In this document: piece after piece, positions 41,284 through 50,607 of the stretch
Numbering within the stretch: the first letter of the stretch is position 1
Layout of the letters: each line of letters begins with the position of its first letter
Assembly: GCF_900102675.1 (NCBI RefSeq)
Contig: NZ_FMYX01000005.1
Coordinates: 1-64,000, forward strand
Direction of reading: 5' to 3'
Length of the DNA stretch: 64,000 bases
Source of the DNA: Pseudomonas guariconensis
GTDB lineage: Bacteria > Pseudomonadota > Gammaproteobacteria > Pseudomonadales > Pseudomonadaceae
Program-made: the position numbers and the translations under genes
Notes under the pieces: generated by a model
What the model was told of the DNA's origin: nothing
What the model saw: the letters and a program-made list of their open reading frames with translations, nothing else
The model's database searches: none

Positions 41284-43728
41284 TTACCAGTCGTGCGTAT
41301 AACTGGCCGTCAACACCATGCCGGGTGCTGGCAGATGGCTGGTGTTGTTGTTATTGCGCAACAACTGGCTGTAGAGCGGGTAGTAGTCGCGATTGAACAG
41401 GTTCTGGATGCCCACGCTCACCTTGTCGTCAGGGGAGACCTGGTACTGGCTGATCAGATCCACGGTCGTGTAGGTGTCGACCTGGTGCCGGCCGAAGCTG
41501 TCCATGCCATCGAGGCGATAGTCTTTGGAGTCGAAGAAGGTGGCTTGCAGTCGGTTGCTCCAGTCGAAATTCGGCTTGTACTGCAGGTAAGCGGTCAGTT
41601 TCAGCGGAGGAACGCGGTAGCCGGTCATGTCTTGCCAGTCTTTGCCGTCTGGCTTTTCTCGTCCTTGCATCCAGGTCGCGCTGCCGCCGGCGCCCCAGAT
41701 CTCATCGTCCGACAGCCAGTCGGCGCTGGCTTCGACGCCATAGATGCGCTCTTTGGTCCGGGTCAGGATCAAGCCGTTGTTGAAGCTTTGCACATCGCCC
41801 AGCTTGGACGTGGTGTAGAACAACGCCAGGGTGCCTAGCGTGTTGCTGCCCAGTTCCCCTCGCCAGCCAAGCTCATAGTTGTTGGTTTTCACAGGTTCCA
41901 GGTTCGAGGCGCTCAGATCGAAACCACGGCGTGCGTTTCGCAGTTGGATACCCACATCAGGCAGCTGGAAGCCCTGGCTGAAGGAGGCATAGATCTCCTG
42001 GCCGAGCACTGGCGAATAGACGATGCCAAGGTTCGAAAGCACCGCATCGTAGTGGATCCGCCCCCCTTCGACTGCCACGGGCGAGGTGGCCCGGGATTCG
42101 GACAGTGGAACGAAGTCATCGAACTGGGCGGTGGAGTATTCGTATCGCAGCCCGCCGTCGATCGACCAGTGCTCGTCGAAACGATGCTGAAGTTGGGCGA
42201 ACGCACCTGCGCTTCGGGTCTTGAGCGGCGGCATGTAGGTGAGCTTGCCGATCTTGTCGAAGACAAGGCCACCACTGGCGTCATAAGCCGCGGGGTCGAA
42301 TACATCCAGTGGCATGTCGCTGCGCTCCTGGTTGTAGTCGCCGCCCCAGACCAATTCGGTATTGCCACTTTGCCCGAGCGGGGTGCGCAAGGTCAGGCGG
42401 CTGCCGAACACTTCGCTGTTCTGCATCACCTGGTCCACGTTGCCGCCACGGGTGGCGACGGCGCGGGCGTCGAATGGCGTGAAGCGCGTGAAATAGTCCC
42501 GGTAGTACAGCTGCGCGGAAAGCCGGCTCGAGAGGATATCGAGATGCTCGTATTCCAGATTCACCAGGGTGTTGCGAATGCGGTTCTGCTCGTCCAGATC
42601 CAGTCCCTTGATCGCGTTGGCCGGTACCGAGCCTGCTGGCAGTTTGGCGACGCGTGGGTCGGTGGCGTAGTCGGTGTCCTGGCGCGCGTCGTAGTGGCTG
42701 ACACCCAGCTGCACCCGTTGGTTTTCGTCGATGTGCAGGCCAAGCTTGCCGCCGATGTTATAGATGTTGGCGTCGAACAGGTCCCCCTGGCTGGGCTCAG
42801 GCGCAATGCGGTCGCCGTGGGCATCGTACGAAGCACCGATGTGGCGGGTGCCGAAATCGAAGGCATAGTCCACCGCGCCTTGGGCGCCTGCGACATACTG
42901 TTGGAACTGCCCGCCCAGGCCATCGCTGCCCAGCCGGGTGAGGGGCGAGGTGGCGCTCAGGCTGGTCTGCGCGCGGTTCTCGCCACCGGCAGGGCGGGTA
43001 GTGATGGAGATGATGCCGCCTGTGGCGCCGCTGCCATAAATGGCGCTGCTGCCGCGGATGACTTCGACCTGTTCGATCAGTGCCGGGTCGATGTTGGCCA
43101 GGTTGCGCGAGGAGTCGCGGTTGGTGTTGAGCGGTACGCCGTCGACCATGATCAACATGCTGCGCCCGCGCAAGGTCTGGCCGTATTCGGTGACGGTGCG
43201 GCTGGAGTCGGACATGCCAGGAATCGCCTTGGCCAGTACCGTGGCCAGGCTCTCGGAGCCTTGGCGTAGCGCCTGTAGCTGGTCGTGGTCGATCAGTGTC
43301 GATTGCCGAGTTGCCGAGACCAGGTCGCTGCGGGTACGCGAAGAGGTGATTTCCATCTGCGCCATTTCAACAGGTTCGCTGCGGGTGATCGGCGAGGGGG
43401 TGGCCTGGATTTGCTCGGAGGGGACGATGATGAAGGTATGCGCATCCTTGGCCTGTACCTGCAGCCCTGAGTGCTCGAGCAGTTTTTGCAGTGCTTGCTC
43501 TGGCGTGAATCGCCCCTTCAGCGCAGGCGCCTGTTGGCCTGCACCCAGGTCGCCTGCAAAGATGATCTGTACCGAGGATTGCTGTGCCAGGGTGTTGATG
43601 GCCTGGCCAAGCGGGGCGGCCGGCAGGTCGATGTTCACCAGTTCCTGGCCTTGAGCCGATATCGCGATGAACAGGCTGCTGGCGAGTAACGACAAGCGTA
43701 GAGAGCGACCGCGCAAGGAAGAATGCAC
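41284..43728 (-). CDS. TonB-dependent siderophore receptor with STN signalling domain
   Basis: An 814-residue outer-membrane receptor of the transducing type. After a signal peptide (LLASSLFIAISAQGQE) comes the STN domain (about 30-105; ELVNIDLPAAPLGQAINTLA) that contacts FecR. A plug domain follows (about 135-265; IPGMSDSSRTVTEYGQTLRG, IEQVEVIRGSSAIYGSGATG), then a 22-strand barrel ending YTHDW. The C-terminal region (SVGIQNLFNRDYYPLYSQLL) resembles hydroxamate-citrate receptors of the IutA/ChtA kind, so an aerobactin-like siderophore is a guess. It lies downstream of the fecI- and fecR-type genes, as usual for cell-surface signalling. No siderophore synthesis genes are nearby, which suggests uptake of a foreign siderophore. 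Confidence 0.93.
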   Translation of the reverse strand: MHSSLRGRSLRLSLLASSLFIAISAQGQELVNIDLPAAPLGQAINTLAQQSSVQIIFAGDLGAGQQAPALKGRFTPEQALQKLLEHSGLQVQAKDAHTFIIVPSEQIQATPSPITRSEPVEMAQMEITSSRTRSDLVSATRQSTLIDHDQLQALRQGSESLATVLAKAIPGMSDSSRTVTEYGQTLRGRSMLIMVDGVPLNTNRDSSRNLANIDPALIEQVEVIRGSSAIYGSGATGGIISITTRPAGGENRAQTSLSATSPLTRLGSDGLGGQFQQYVAGAQGAVDYAFDFGTRHIGASYDAHGDRIAPEPSQGDLFDANIYNIGGKLGLHIDENQRVQLGVSHYDARQDTDYATDPRVAKLPAGSVPANAIKGLDLDEQNRIRNTLVNLEYEHLDILSSRLSAQLYYRDYFTRFTPFDARAVATRGGNVDQVMQNSEVFGSRLTLRTPLGQSGNTELVWGGDYNQERSDMPLDVFDPAAYDASGGLVFDKIGKLTYMPPLKTRSAGAFAQLQHRFDEHWSIDGGLRYEYSTAQFDDFVPLSESRATSPVAVEGGRIHYDAVLSNLGIVYSPVLGQEIYASFSQGFQLPDVGIQLRNARRGFDLSASNLEPVKTNNYELGWRGELGSNTLGTLALFYTTSKLGDVQSFNNGLILTRTKERIYGVEASADWLSDDEIWGAGGSATWMQGREKPDGKDWQDMTGYRVPPLKLTAYLQYKPNFDWSNRLQATFFDSKDYRLDGMDSFGRHQVDTYTTVDLISQYQVSPDDKVSVGIQNLFNRDYYPLYSQLLRNNNNTSHLPAPGMVLTASYTHDW

Positions 43729-43804
43729 TTCTCGAGTTCCTTTGTAGTTGGCTTTTTCAACTAGCCGTCTGGGGAATCGAAAAACCCTACCTTCGCTTGA
43801 GTAT

Positions 43805-44641
43805 TTATTTTCCGGGCGCCCGGCGTTCGACCTGGACGCTGCCGTCTTCCTGGCGCGACAGGGAAACAGGCAGGATGCTTGGGAGCAGATCCAGCAGCAG
43901 ATCGACGTTGTGCGCCTGGAACACGCCAGTCACCTTGAGCGCCGCCAGGCTTGGGTCACCCAGCTCGATGGGCGCCGTTCGATAGTGGCGAAGCACGGCA
44001 ACGGCCTCGTCCAGCGGTGTTTGCTCGAACACGATGCGATCATGTTTCCAGGCCATCGCCTTGGTCGCGTCAACCTTCGCTACCGTCGTGAGCTGTCCAC
44101 CGATCGCATCGACCTGTTGCCCTGGCGCCAGGATGACCGGCGTTTGCACGGTTGCCGGTGTATCGACTTCCACACGGCCCCGCGCCAACGTCACCCGAAC
44201 ATTGTCGTCATCCAGTCGACGGATATTGAACAGTGTGCCAAGCACCTGGACCCTGGCCGAACCTGCCGACACCACGAAGGGGCGGTAAACGGCCGAAGAC
44301 ACCTCGAATAGGACCTGGCCGGCGCGAAGATCCACATCGCGACTGAACACACGCCAGCGGACATCGATAGCGCTGGCGCTGTCGAGCAGCAGTTCGCTGC
44401 CATCGGCAAGCGCAACAGCGCGCCGCTCGCCGACCGCAGTGGTGAATCGCTCTTGCTTGTAGGCAGGGTTCAACCAGCCCAGGGCACCGATGGCCAGCGC
44501 GGCCAACAGCATGAGCGCGGCGGCCTTGGCTGGTTTGCGCGCTGTCGGCTTGGCTGGCGGAACGGGAAACAGCCGCTTGAGGTCTTCACGATGCCGTCCA
44601 AGGGCCTCATCCAATCGCCCCTTGTCGGTGTCATGGGTCAT
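43805..44641 (-). CDS. FecR-type anti-sigma/signal transducer lacking the DUF4880 domain
   Basis: A 278-residue inner-membrane regulator. A short cytoplasmic part (about 1-40), one TM helix (about 41-58; ALMLLAALAIGALGWL), then the periplasmic FecR domain (about 70-170; AVALADGSELLLDSASAIDV, VQVLGTLFNIRRLDDDNVRV) and a C-terminal STN-like part (about 200-275; FEQTPLDEAVAVLRHYRTAP) that meets the receptor. The cytoplasmic end lacks the W-x-W/L type DUF4880 motif found in most FecR proteins. The start overlaps the fecI-type stop by four bases. It should hold the sigma factor and relay receptor occupancy, and could be a weaker or mostly activating variant. Confidence 0.92.
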   Translation of the reverse strand: MTHDTDKGRLDEALGRHREDLKRLFPVPPAKPTARKPAKAAALMLLAALAIGALGWLNPAYKQERFTTAVGERRAVALADGSELLLDSASAIDVRWRVFSRDVDLRAGQVLFEVSSAVYRPFVVSAGSARVQVLGTLFNIRRLDDDNVRVTLARGRVEVDTPATVQTPVILAPGQQVDAIGGQLTTVAKVDATKAMAWKHDRIVFEQTPLDEAVAVLRHYRTAPIELGDPSLAALKVTGVFQAHNVDLLLDLLPSILPVSLSRQEDGSVQVERRAPGK

Positions 44642-45162
44642 GGATGCACCTCGTCACGTCCGAGCGTTGCCCTGCATGCGGCAAGCCCCAGGCGAAGATG
44701 CTTTTCCACTGTTTTGATGGAAATACCAAGGTGCTTTGCCACTTCCGCTTGAGGGATTTCGTGGATTTTATGCAGGACGAACACCGCCTGACAGCGCGCA
44801 GGCAGTGCGGCGATCGCATCGACGAGCAATTGAAACTCACGCTCGGCCTCGTATCGGTTCACGGGGGTGGCAGCGGTACAGGGGATCTCGGGCAGTTCGC
44901 TGGCGGCCTCCACCCAGGCGGCTCGACGGCGCTCGCCACGGTAGCGGCTGATGGCGGTGTCGTGGGAGATTTTGCGCAGCAGGGCGAGGGGACTGCGGAC
45001 TTCTTCCTTTTCGCCTCGCTCGAGCAACTGCACGCACACGTCATGCACCACGTCGCGCGCTGAGCTTTTGTCACCGAAGCGTCGGCGAATGTGCTCCACG
45101 AGCTCGTCGTAGTGCCGGACCAGTGTGGTCAGCAGCGTCGGTTTGGCGGGATCGAACGACAC
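44638..45162 (-). CDS. FecI-type ECF sigma factor
   Basis: A 174-residue sigma-70 family factor. Region 2 lies near residues 8-75 (LLTTLVRHYDELVEHIRRRF, ARDVVHDVCVQLLERGEK) and region 4 near 110-165 (LVDAIAALPARCQAVFVLHK, AEVAKHLGISIKTVEKHL). It would drive transcription of the receptor gene when the siderophore is bound. The GTG at 45162 is the best start, since the conserved part begins about 8 residues later and no ATG lies closer; no strong ribosome site is visible, so the start is not certain. A modest Fur-like box is 46 bases upstream. Confidence 0.9.
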   Translation of the reverse strand: MSFDPAKPTLLTTLVRHYDELVEHIRRRFGDKSSARDVVHDVCVQLLERGEKEEVRSPLALLRKISHDTAISRYRGERRRAAWVEAASELPEIPCTAATPVNRYEAEREFQLLVDAIAALPARCQAVFVLHKIHEIPQAEVAKHLGISIKTVEKHLRLGLAACRATLGRDEVHP

Positions 45163-45207
45163 GATGCACCCAGGAAGAAAGCTTGCTTTCGAAGCGAGTG
45201 GGCGAGT

Positions 45208-45226
45208 GTAAATGAGAAATAATTGC
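45208..45226 (-). promoter_or_regulatory. Weak Fur-box candidate upstream of the fecI-type gene
   Basis: On the plus strand GTAAATGAGAAATAATTGC matches about 11 of 19 Fur consensus positions. Fur control of fecI-type genes is the rule, which is the main support. Confidence 0.3.
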
Positions 45227-45304
45227 GAATAAATACCATCTTTCACAATGGTAATCGTCGAACGAAGGCGGGGGTCGAGCTTGGTTGGAGCTTTGGCGCC
45301 ACAA

Positions 45305-45324
45305 GGGACGCGTTGCGTCGTCCC
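45305..45324 (-). terminator. Hairpin after the glycine-zipper gene
   Basis: GGGACG pairs with CGTCCC around an 8-base loop, and a REP-like fragment (CCCTGTGGGAG) overlaps its side. It follows the minus-strand glycine-zipper gene. Confidence 0.4.
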
Positions 45325-45344
45325 CTGTGGGAGTGCCCAAGCGA

Positions 45345-45770
45345 TCAATCGTGATGCTTGTGCTTCTTGTGCTTGTGTTTCTTGCCGGAGTTGTGGCTGT
45401 GAGGGTGATCGTCATCGGCCATGCTGTTGCCGATGGCACTGCCCGCCGCGCCGCCCAGGCCGGCACCGATGGCGCCGCCGGTGGAGCCGCCAACCTTGTT
45501 GCCCAGCACCTGGCCACCTGCGGCGCCCAGGCCACCGCCGATGGCGGCTTCGGTTTTCTTGCCGTGCTTGGCCGACACCGCACCGCCTGCCGCGCCGCCA
45601 ACGCCGGCGCCGATCGCGGCACCCGTACTACCACCAATGGCCTGACCGACCACACTCCCCAGAGCTCCGCCGACACCACCGCCGACCGCGGTGTTGGTGG
45701 TTTCGCCGGCGATGGCATACGAGCTGGCCATCAAGGTGAACAGTGCGATTACAGGAAATGACTTGCGCAT
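45345..45770 (-). CDS. Exported glycine-zipper protein with His/Lys-rich tail
   Basis: A 141-residue protein with a signal peptide (RKSFPVIALFTLMASSYAIA). The mature part is built of glycine-zipper repeats (GGGVGGALGSVVGQAIGGST, GGGLGAAGGQVLGNKVGG), which often insert into or span the envelope. The last 25 residues are rich in His and Lys (DDDHPHSHNSGKKHKHKKHK) and could bind metal. Similar pseudomonad proteins are known only as hypothetical glycine-zipper proteins. It starts with an ATG at 45770 and lies upstream of nothing in its own direction. Placement next to an iron-signalling set may be incidental. Confidence 0.85.
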   Translation of the reverse strand: MRKSFPVIALFTLMASSYAIAGETTNTAVGGGVGGALGSVVGQAIGGSTGAAIGAGVGGAAGGAVSAKHGKKTEAAIGGGLGAAGGQVLGNKVGGSTGGAIGAGLGGAAGSAIGNSMADDDHPHSHNSGKKHKHKKHKHHD

Positions 45771-45902
45771 GTTTTACAGATCTCAGGATGAATCACGAGC
45801 GCGAAGTCTGCGGCCCGGCGTGGGCACGGTCAACGAAAAACCGATGGGCTCTGGACTCAGGTCAAGCATTCGACGAGCGCTATGGCCGTTGGTCGGGGCG
45901 TT

Positions 45903-46853
45903 TCATGTCAAATGCCCGTCGCGCGTCATGTGATAACGCCGCAGGTCTTGCGCGAGGATCAGGTTGCCGCGGTAGTGTGCCAGGGCTTCCTGATGCACGT
46001 CTGCGATGGACGGGCTGCGCTGGGGGTTGGGCTGATAGCGGGCACTGAAATGGGTGAGCACCAGGTTCTTCACCCCCGCCTGTTCGGCGAACTGCGCCAC
46101 CGCCGCGGCCGTGCTGTGGCCGAAGGTGGCCTGGGTGCGCTCGATCAGCGGTTGGGTGAAGGTCGCCTCGTGCACCAGCACATCCACGTCCTTTGCCACC
46201 TCGGCGAGCAGGCCTGGGGTGTCGTTGTCGCCACAGACGATGATGCGCCGGGCAGGGCGGGACGCGCGCAGGTAATCCTGGGGGTTGAGCCTGCGGCCGT
46301 CGTGTACGACCGGATTGCCATGGGCCAGCTCGCCCCACAAAGGACCCCGCGGGATCCCCTCGGCGTCCAAGCGCTGGATGTCCAGGCGTGGTTCGGGGTT
46401 GATTTCGGTGAACACAAAGCCGTGGCTGGGGACGCGGTGAGACAGCGCCACGGTGCTCACCTGGATATTGTCGTTGTGCCAGGTGCCGAGTGCTTCGACC
46501 GCCAATAAGCGCAATTCGAAGGTCAGGAAGGTCTGGCTGACCGCAAGGCTCAGGCGTATCCAGTCGTGCAGCGCCGCCGGTGTGATCAGATCCAGGGGCT
46601 CGGTGCGCCCGGACATGCCTGCGCTGGCCAGCAGGCCTGGAAGGCCGAAGCAGTGGTCGCCGTGGACGTGGGTGATGAACACCCCTCGCAGGTCGCGGAT
46701 CGACAGCGAGGTATGGAGCAATTGGTGCTGGGTGGCTTCTCCGCAGTCGACCAGGTACCAATGGCTTCCAGTCGCTTCGATGACGGCGGTGCCGGTCACG
46801 TTGCGCGCCTTGGTGGGCACACCGGCTGAAGTGCCCAGAAACTGCAGATCCAT
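45903..46853 (-). CDS. rnz: Ribonuclease Z (ElaC type)
   Basis: A 316-residue metallo-beta-lactamase-fold nuclease that trims tRNA 3' ends or other RNA. The zinc motif HVHGDH occupies residues 62-67 ([15 protein letters not shown]), and the remaining ligands are in VHEATF (His), GDNDTP-like Asp and LTHFSARY. The start [14 protein letters not shown] is typical of RNase Z. The ATG at 46853 follows AAGGAGCCCATCC; a longer frame is less likely. Because tRNAs here encode CCA, the main job in this genome may be RNA turnover. Confidence 0.93.
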   Translation of the reverse strand: MDLQFLGTSAGVPTKARNVTGTAVIEATGSHWYLVDCGEATQHQLLHTSLSIRDLRGVFITHVHGDHCFGLPGLLASAGMSGRTEPLDLITPAALHDWIRLSLAVSQTFLTFELRLLAVEALGTWHNDNIQVSTVALSHRVPSHGFVFTEINPEPRLDIQRLDAEGIPRGPLWGELAHGNPVVHDGRRLNPQDYLRASRPARRIIVCGDNDTPGLLAEVAKDVDVLVHEATFTQPLIERTQATFGHSTAAAVAQFAEQAGVKNLVLTHFSARYQPNPQRSPSIADVHQEALAHYRGNLILAQDLRRYHMTRDGHLT

Positions 46854-47005
46854 GGATGGGCTCCTTAGGGGGATAGCGGCATTTTCACGGGTGACCCTGC
46901 CGTGAGGCAAGCCGGTGGCCCGAGGATCGAAAAGATGCGTCCCACGCGCCGATCAGTAGGGTATATCTGTAAGATTCAGTCTTCATTTTGCTTAGAGCTT
47001 TGGCT

Positions 47006-47647
47006 ATGGACGTTCATTCGATTCTCGCCTTCACCGTGGTCGCCGCGATTGCCATTGCCAGCCCCGGGCCCGCCACCTTGATGGCCATCAATAACAGCCT
47101 GGCGCACGGACAGCGCAGCGCGGTGTGGTCCTCGATCGGCAATGCCAGTGGCCTGTTCTGCCTGTCCGCGGCCGCAATGCTTGGCCTGGGGGCGCTGCTG
47201 GCCAGTTCCGAATGGCTGTTCAACGCGGTGAAGATTCTCGGCGCGGGCTATCTGTTCTATCTGGGCGCCAGGCAGTTGCTCAAGAAAGGTCCGATGCTGG
47301 CGCAAGGCGTCGAAGCGAGTGCGCAGAAGGCCCGCCCCACACGCTGGAAACTCTACAAGTCGGCCTTCCTCACGGCGGTGACCAACCCCAAGGCGACGAT
47401 GTTCTTCACGGCCTTGTTCCCACAGTTCATCGACCAACAAGCGGCACTGCTGCCGCAGTTCCTGATCCTCACTTCGATCTTCATGGCTTTGTCGCTGGTG
47501 TCGTTGAGCCTGTATGCCGCTCTCGCGTCGCGGGCCAAGGGAGTGCTGACCCGTCCTGCGTTGTCGCGGTGGGTCAGTCGGGTGGTGGGGTCGACGTTCA
47601 TCGGTTTTGGCGCTGCCATCCTGACCATGCGCCGGCAGGCCGCGTGA
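47006..47647 (+). CDS. LysE-family amino-acid exporter
   Basis: A 213-residue inner-membrane protein with about six TM helices. It begins HSILAFTVVAAIAIASPGPA, and the SPGPATLMAINNSLAHGQRS motif is the signature of LysE/RhtB exporters. A conserved lysine/glycine loop (YLGARQLLKKGP) and SAFLTAVTNPKATMFFTALF in the second half are also typical. The substrate cannot be told. The ATG at 47006 is chosen because it starts the first helix; no strong ribosome site is seen. It is convergent with the ectoine catabolic operon, with a bidirectional terminator between. Confidence 0.92.
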   Translation: MDVHSILAFTVVAAIAIASPGPATLMAINNSLAHGQRSAVWSSIGNASGLFCLSAAAMLGLGALLASSEWLFNAVKILGAGYLFYLGARQLLKKGPMLAQGVEASAQKARPTRWKLYKSAFLTAVTNPKATMFFTALFPQFIDQQAALLPQFLILTSIFMALSLVSLSLYAALASRAKGVLTRPALSRWVSRVVGSTFIGFGAAILTMRRQAA

Positions 47648-47670
47648 GGCACCGAGCGGTGCTTTGCAGA

Positions 47671-47701
47671 CGAAAAGGGGGGCGCTTGGCGCCCCTTTTC
47701 G
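47671..47701. terminator. Bidirectional terminator between the lysE-type gene and doeD
   Basis: CGAAAAGGGG...CGC pairs with GCGCCCCTTTTCG (two extra G in one arm) around TTG; A- and T-rich ends give a terminator in both directions between convergent stops. Confidence 0.85.
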
Positions 47702-49087
47702 TTAACCCAACACTTTTCCGGCCACCTCATCCACGGCGGCCTTGGTGATGGCCACGATGCGCTCGGCATCCTGCTTGTCCAGCACCAGCGGTGGCGCAAA
47801 GCCGAGGATGTCGCCGTGGGGCATGGCTCGCGCGATCATGCCACGCTCCAGACAGGCCGCCGACACCTGGGGGCCGACCTTCAGGGCCGGGTCGAACGCA
47901 GTACGGGCATCACGGTCGGCCATGAACTCGACCGCGCACAGCATGCCATCGCCGCGCACTTCACCGACCAGCGGATGGCCTTCGAAGGTCTCGCGCATGC
48001 GCTGGTTGAGGTAGGCGCCGACCACGGCTGCATTGCCGGTCAGGTCTTCGCGCTCGAGGATGTCCAGGTTAGCCAGCGCCGCTGCCGCGCAGATCGGATG
48101 GCCGGAATAGGTCCAACCGTGGCCCATGGGGCCGGCCTTGCGCGAGCCTTCTTCGATCACGTTCCACACCTTCTCTCCGACGATCACCGCCGACAGCGGT
48201 GCATAGGCGCTGGTCAGGCCTTTGGCGGTGGTGATCAGGTCCGGGCGGATGCCATAGCGCTGGCTGCCCATTTTGGAGCCCAGGCGGCCGAAGGCGCAGA
48301 CCACTTCGTCGGCGATCAGCAACACGTCGTAGCGGTCCAGCACGGCCTGGATCGCCGTCCAGTAGCCCTTGGGCGGGACGATGATGCCGCCGGTGCCCAT
48401 CAACGGCTCGCCGATGAAGGCTGCCACGGTCTCCGGGCCTTCGGCGAGAATCAGTTTCTCCAGCTCATCGGCGCAGTACTGCACGAAGGCTTGCTCGTCC
48501 ATGCCGGCCGGGGCCTTGCGGTACCAGTGCGGGCAGACGGTGTGCTTGACGCCTTCGACCGGCAGGTCGAAGTGCTGGTGGAAGCTGGGCAGGCCGGTGA
48601 GGCTGCCGGTCATGATGCCCGATCCGTGGTAGCCACGATCACGGGAGATGATCTTCTTCTTGTTCGGGCGACCGAGGATGTTGTTGTAGTAGCGCACCAA
48701 CTTGACTTGGGTCTCGTTGGCGTCGGAGCCGGAGAGGCCGTAATAGACCTTTTTCATGCCCGCCGGCGCCCAGTCGATGATCCGGCTGGAGAGCTCGATG
48801 ATCGCCTCGGTCGAGTGGCCCACATACGTGTGGTAGTACGCCAGCTCCTTGGCTTGGCGGTGGATGGCGTCGGCCACCTCGGTGCGGCCGTAGCCGATGT
48901 TGACGCAGTACAGGCCGGCGAAGGCATCGATCAGTTCGCGCCCTTCGTGGTCGCGCAGGCGAATGCCTTCGGCGCCGGTGATGATCCGCCCCTTGAGTGC
49001 GCCGCTGGCATGGTCATGGGCGTGGGTCGAGGGGTGCATGAAGTGGGCGCGGTCTTGTTCGAACAGCTGGTTGTATTCTGGGTTCAT
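47702..49087 (-). CDS. doeD: Class III aminotransferase, probable L-2,4-diaminobutyrate transaminase
   Basis: A 461-residue PLP fold-I enzyme. The PLP-binding region shows VLLIADEVVCAFGRLGSKMG (Asp of the cofactor ring) and the Schiff-base lysine in ITTAKGLTSAYAPLSAVI. N-terminal GRIITGAEGIRLRDHEGREL is typical of omega-aminotransferases. Its place as last gene of the ectoine operon fits DoeD (Halomonas) or Atf (Ruegeria), which turn diaminobutyrate into aspartate-semialdehyde; sequence alone would allow other omega-amino acids. The ATG at 49087 follows AAGGAG; a GTG three codons upstream overlaps that site. Only 12 bp separate it from doeC. Confidence 0.87.
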   Translation of the reverse strand: MNPEYNQLFEQDRAHFMHPSTHAHDHASGALKGRIITGAEGIRLRDHEGRELIDAFAGLYCVNIGYGRTEVADAIHRQAKELAYYHTYVGHSTEAIIELSSRIIDWAPAGMKKVYYGLSGSDANETQVKLVRYYNNILGRPNKKKIISRDRGYHGSGIMTGSLTGLPSFHQHFDLPVEGVKHTVCPHWYRKAPAGMDEQAFVQYCADELEKLILAEGPETVAAFIGEPLMGTGGIIVPPKGYWTAIQAVLDRYDVLLIADEVVCAFGRLGSKMGSQRYGIRPDLITTAKGLTSAYAPLSAVIVGEKVWNVIEEGSRKAGPMGHGWTYSGHPICAAAALANLDILEREDLTGNAAVVGAYLNQRMRETFEGHPLVGEVRGDGMLCAVEFMADRDARTAFDPALKVGPQVSAACLERGMIARAMPHGDILGFAPPLVLDKQDAERIVAITKAAVDEVAGKVLG

Positions 49088-49099
49088 GGCAAACACTCC

Positions 49100-50566
49100 T
49101 TAGAGTTGACCTTGATGGTGCAGGCAAAAGTATTTGGTTTCGACGAAAGGCTCGAAGCCTTCGCTGCCGCCTTCGCGGCCAAGGCCTGAGGCCTTCATGC
49201 CGCCGAAGGGGATGGGGTGGCCGGTGAATTTCACGCCGTTGACCGCGACCATGGCGTGGTCCAGCCGTCGGATCAGCGGGTGGACCACGTCCAGGCGGTT
49301 GGAGCAGATGTAGGCGGCCAGCCCGTACTCGGTGTCGTTGGCCATCTCGATGGCCTGCTCCAGGGTGTCGAAGGGCATGACCCCGGCAATCGGTGCGAAG
49401 TTCTCTTCCTGGTAGATGCGCATGCCAGGGGTCACGTCGGCCAGCACCGTTGGCTGGTAGAACCAGCCGCCCAAGGCGTGGGTTTCACCGCCCACCAGGC
49501 GGCGGGCGCCTTGGGCGATGGCGTCGTCGACCCGTGCCACCGTGGCATCGAACGCGCCCTGGTGCATCAGGGGGCCGACGTCGGCCGGGGTTTCCTGGCC
49601 GTCCACCATCGCCGGCCCTACCCGCAGCGCCCGTACCGCCTCGGCGAAGCGCGCCAGGAAGGCCTCGTACAGTGGGCGCTGGACCATGATTCGGTTGGCC
49701 GCGCAGCAGTCCTGCCCGGAGGTCTGGAACTTCGCGGCCACGGCCACCTTCACGGCCAGGTCCAGGTCGGCATCGGCGCAGACGATGAATGGCGCGTTGC
49801 CACCGAGCTCCAGGGCGACCTTCTTCACGTCTTGCGCCGCCGCCTGCAACACCAGCTTGCCGACCCGGGTGGAGCCGGTGAAGCTGACCGAGCGCACCCG
49901 TGGATCACGTACCAGGGTCTCCATCGTCATCTGCGGTTCGCCGATCACCACGTTGAACACCCCGGGCGCAAAGCCCGCCGCCTCGGCCAGCGCGGCCAAG
50001 GCCAGCGCCGAGTAGGGCGTCTCGTGGGCGGGCTTGACCACCACGGTGCAGCCTGCCGCCAGGGCGGCGGCGGCTTTGCGGGTGATCATCGCGCTGGGGA
50101 AGTTCCACGGGGTAAGCAGCGCGCACACGCCCACCGGCTCCTTTACCGTGCCCAGGTCTGCGCCGGGGATATGGCTGGGGATGGTCTGGCCATACAGGCG
50201 TCGGGCCTCTTCGGCGAACCAGGGAATGAAACTTGCGGCATAGGCGATCTCGCCGCGGGCCTCGGCCAGCGGTTTGCCTTGCTCCTGGCTGAGGATGCGC
50301 GCCAGGGCCTCCTGGTGTTCGATGATCAGTTCACCCCAGCGGCGCAGCAGGGTCGCACGTTCCTCAAGGCGCAGCTTGCGCCAGGGGCCGAAGGCACGCT
50401 GGGCGGCGTCCACCGCGGCGACGATCTGCTCGTGATCGAGCAGCGGCACATGGCCGATGGTCTGGCGGTTGCCGGGGTCGAGCACGGCGATGCTGTTGCC
50501 GCTGGTGCTGTGCACCCATTGGCCGTCGACGTAGCACAGGGATTTGAATGGGTATTCGTTCGACAT
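49100..50566 (-). CDS. doeC: Aldehyde dehydrogenase, probable aspartate-semialdehyde dehydrogenase of ectoine degradation
   Basis: A 488-residue NAD(P)-dependent ALDH of the succinate-semialdehyde type. The nucleotide loop [15 protein letters not shown], the catalytic Glu in [13 protein letters not shown] and the catalytic Cys in [14 protein letters not shown] are all present; the C-terminal [20 protein letters not shown] is typical of GabD. It corresponds to DoeC of Halomonas or Ssd of Ruegeria ectoine clusters and would oxidise aspartate-semialdehyde to aspartate. Substrate is inferred from neighbours. It follows doeB after 41 bp; ATG 50566 follows AGGGGAAACATC. Confidence 0.88.
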   Translation of the reverse strand: MSNEYPFKSLCYVDGQWVHSTSGNSIAVLDPGNRQTIGHVPLLDHEQIVAAVDAAQRAFGPWRKLRLEERATLLRRWGELIIEHQEALARILSQEQGKPLAEARGEIAYAASFIPWFAEEARRLYGQTIPSHIPGADLGTVKEPVGVCALLTPWNFPSAMITRKAAAALAAGCTVVVKPAHETPYSALALAALAEAAGFAPGVFNVVIGEPQMTMETLVRDPRVRSVSFTGSTRVGKLVLQAAAQDVKKVALELGGNAPFIVCADADLDLAVKVAVAAKFQTSGQDCCAANRIMVQRPLYEAFLARFAEAVRALRVGPAMVDGQETPADVGPLMHQGAFDATVARVDDAIAQGARRLVGGETHALGGWFYQPTVLADVTPGMRIYQEENFAPIAGVMPFDTLEQAIEMANDTEYGLAAYICSNRLDVVHPLIRRLDHAMVAVNGVKFTGHPIPFGGMKASGLGREGGSEGFEPFVETKYFCLHHQGQL

Positions 50567-50607
50567 GATGTTTCCCCTACCTCTCGTTGTCGTCGCGTGC
50601 GTGCCGT

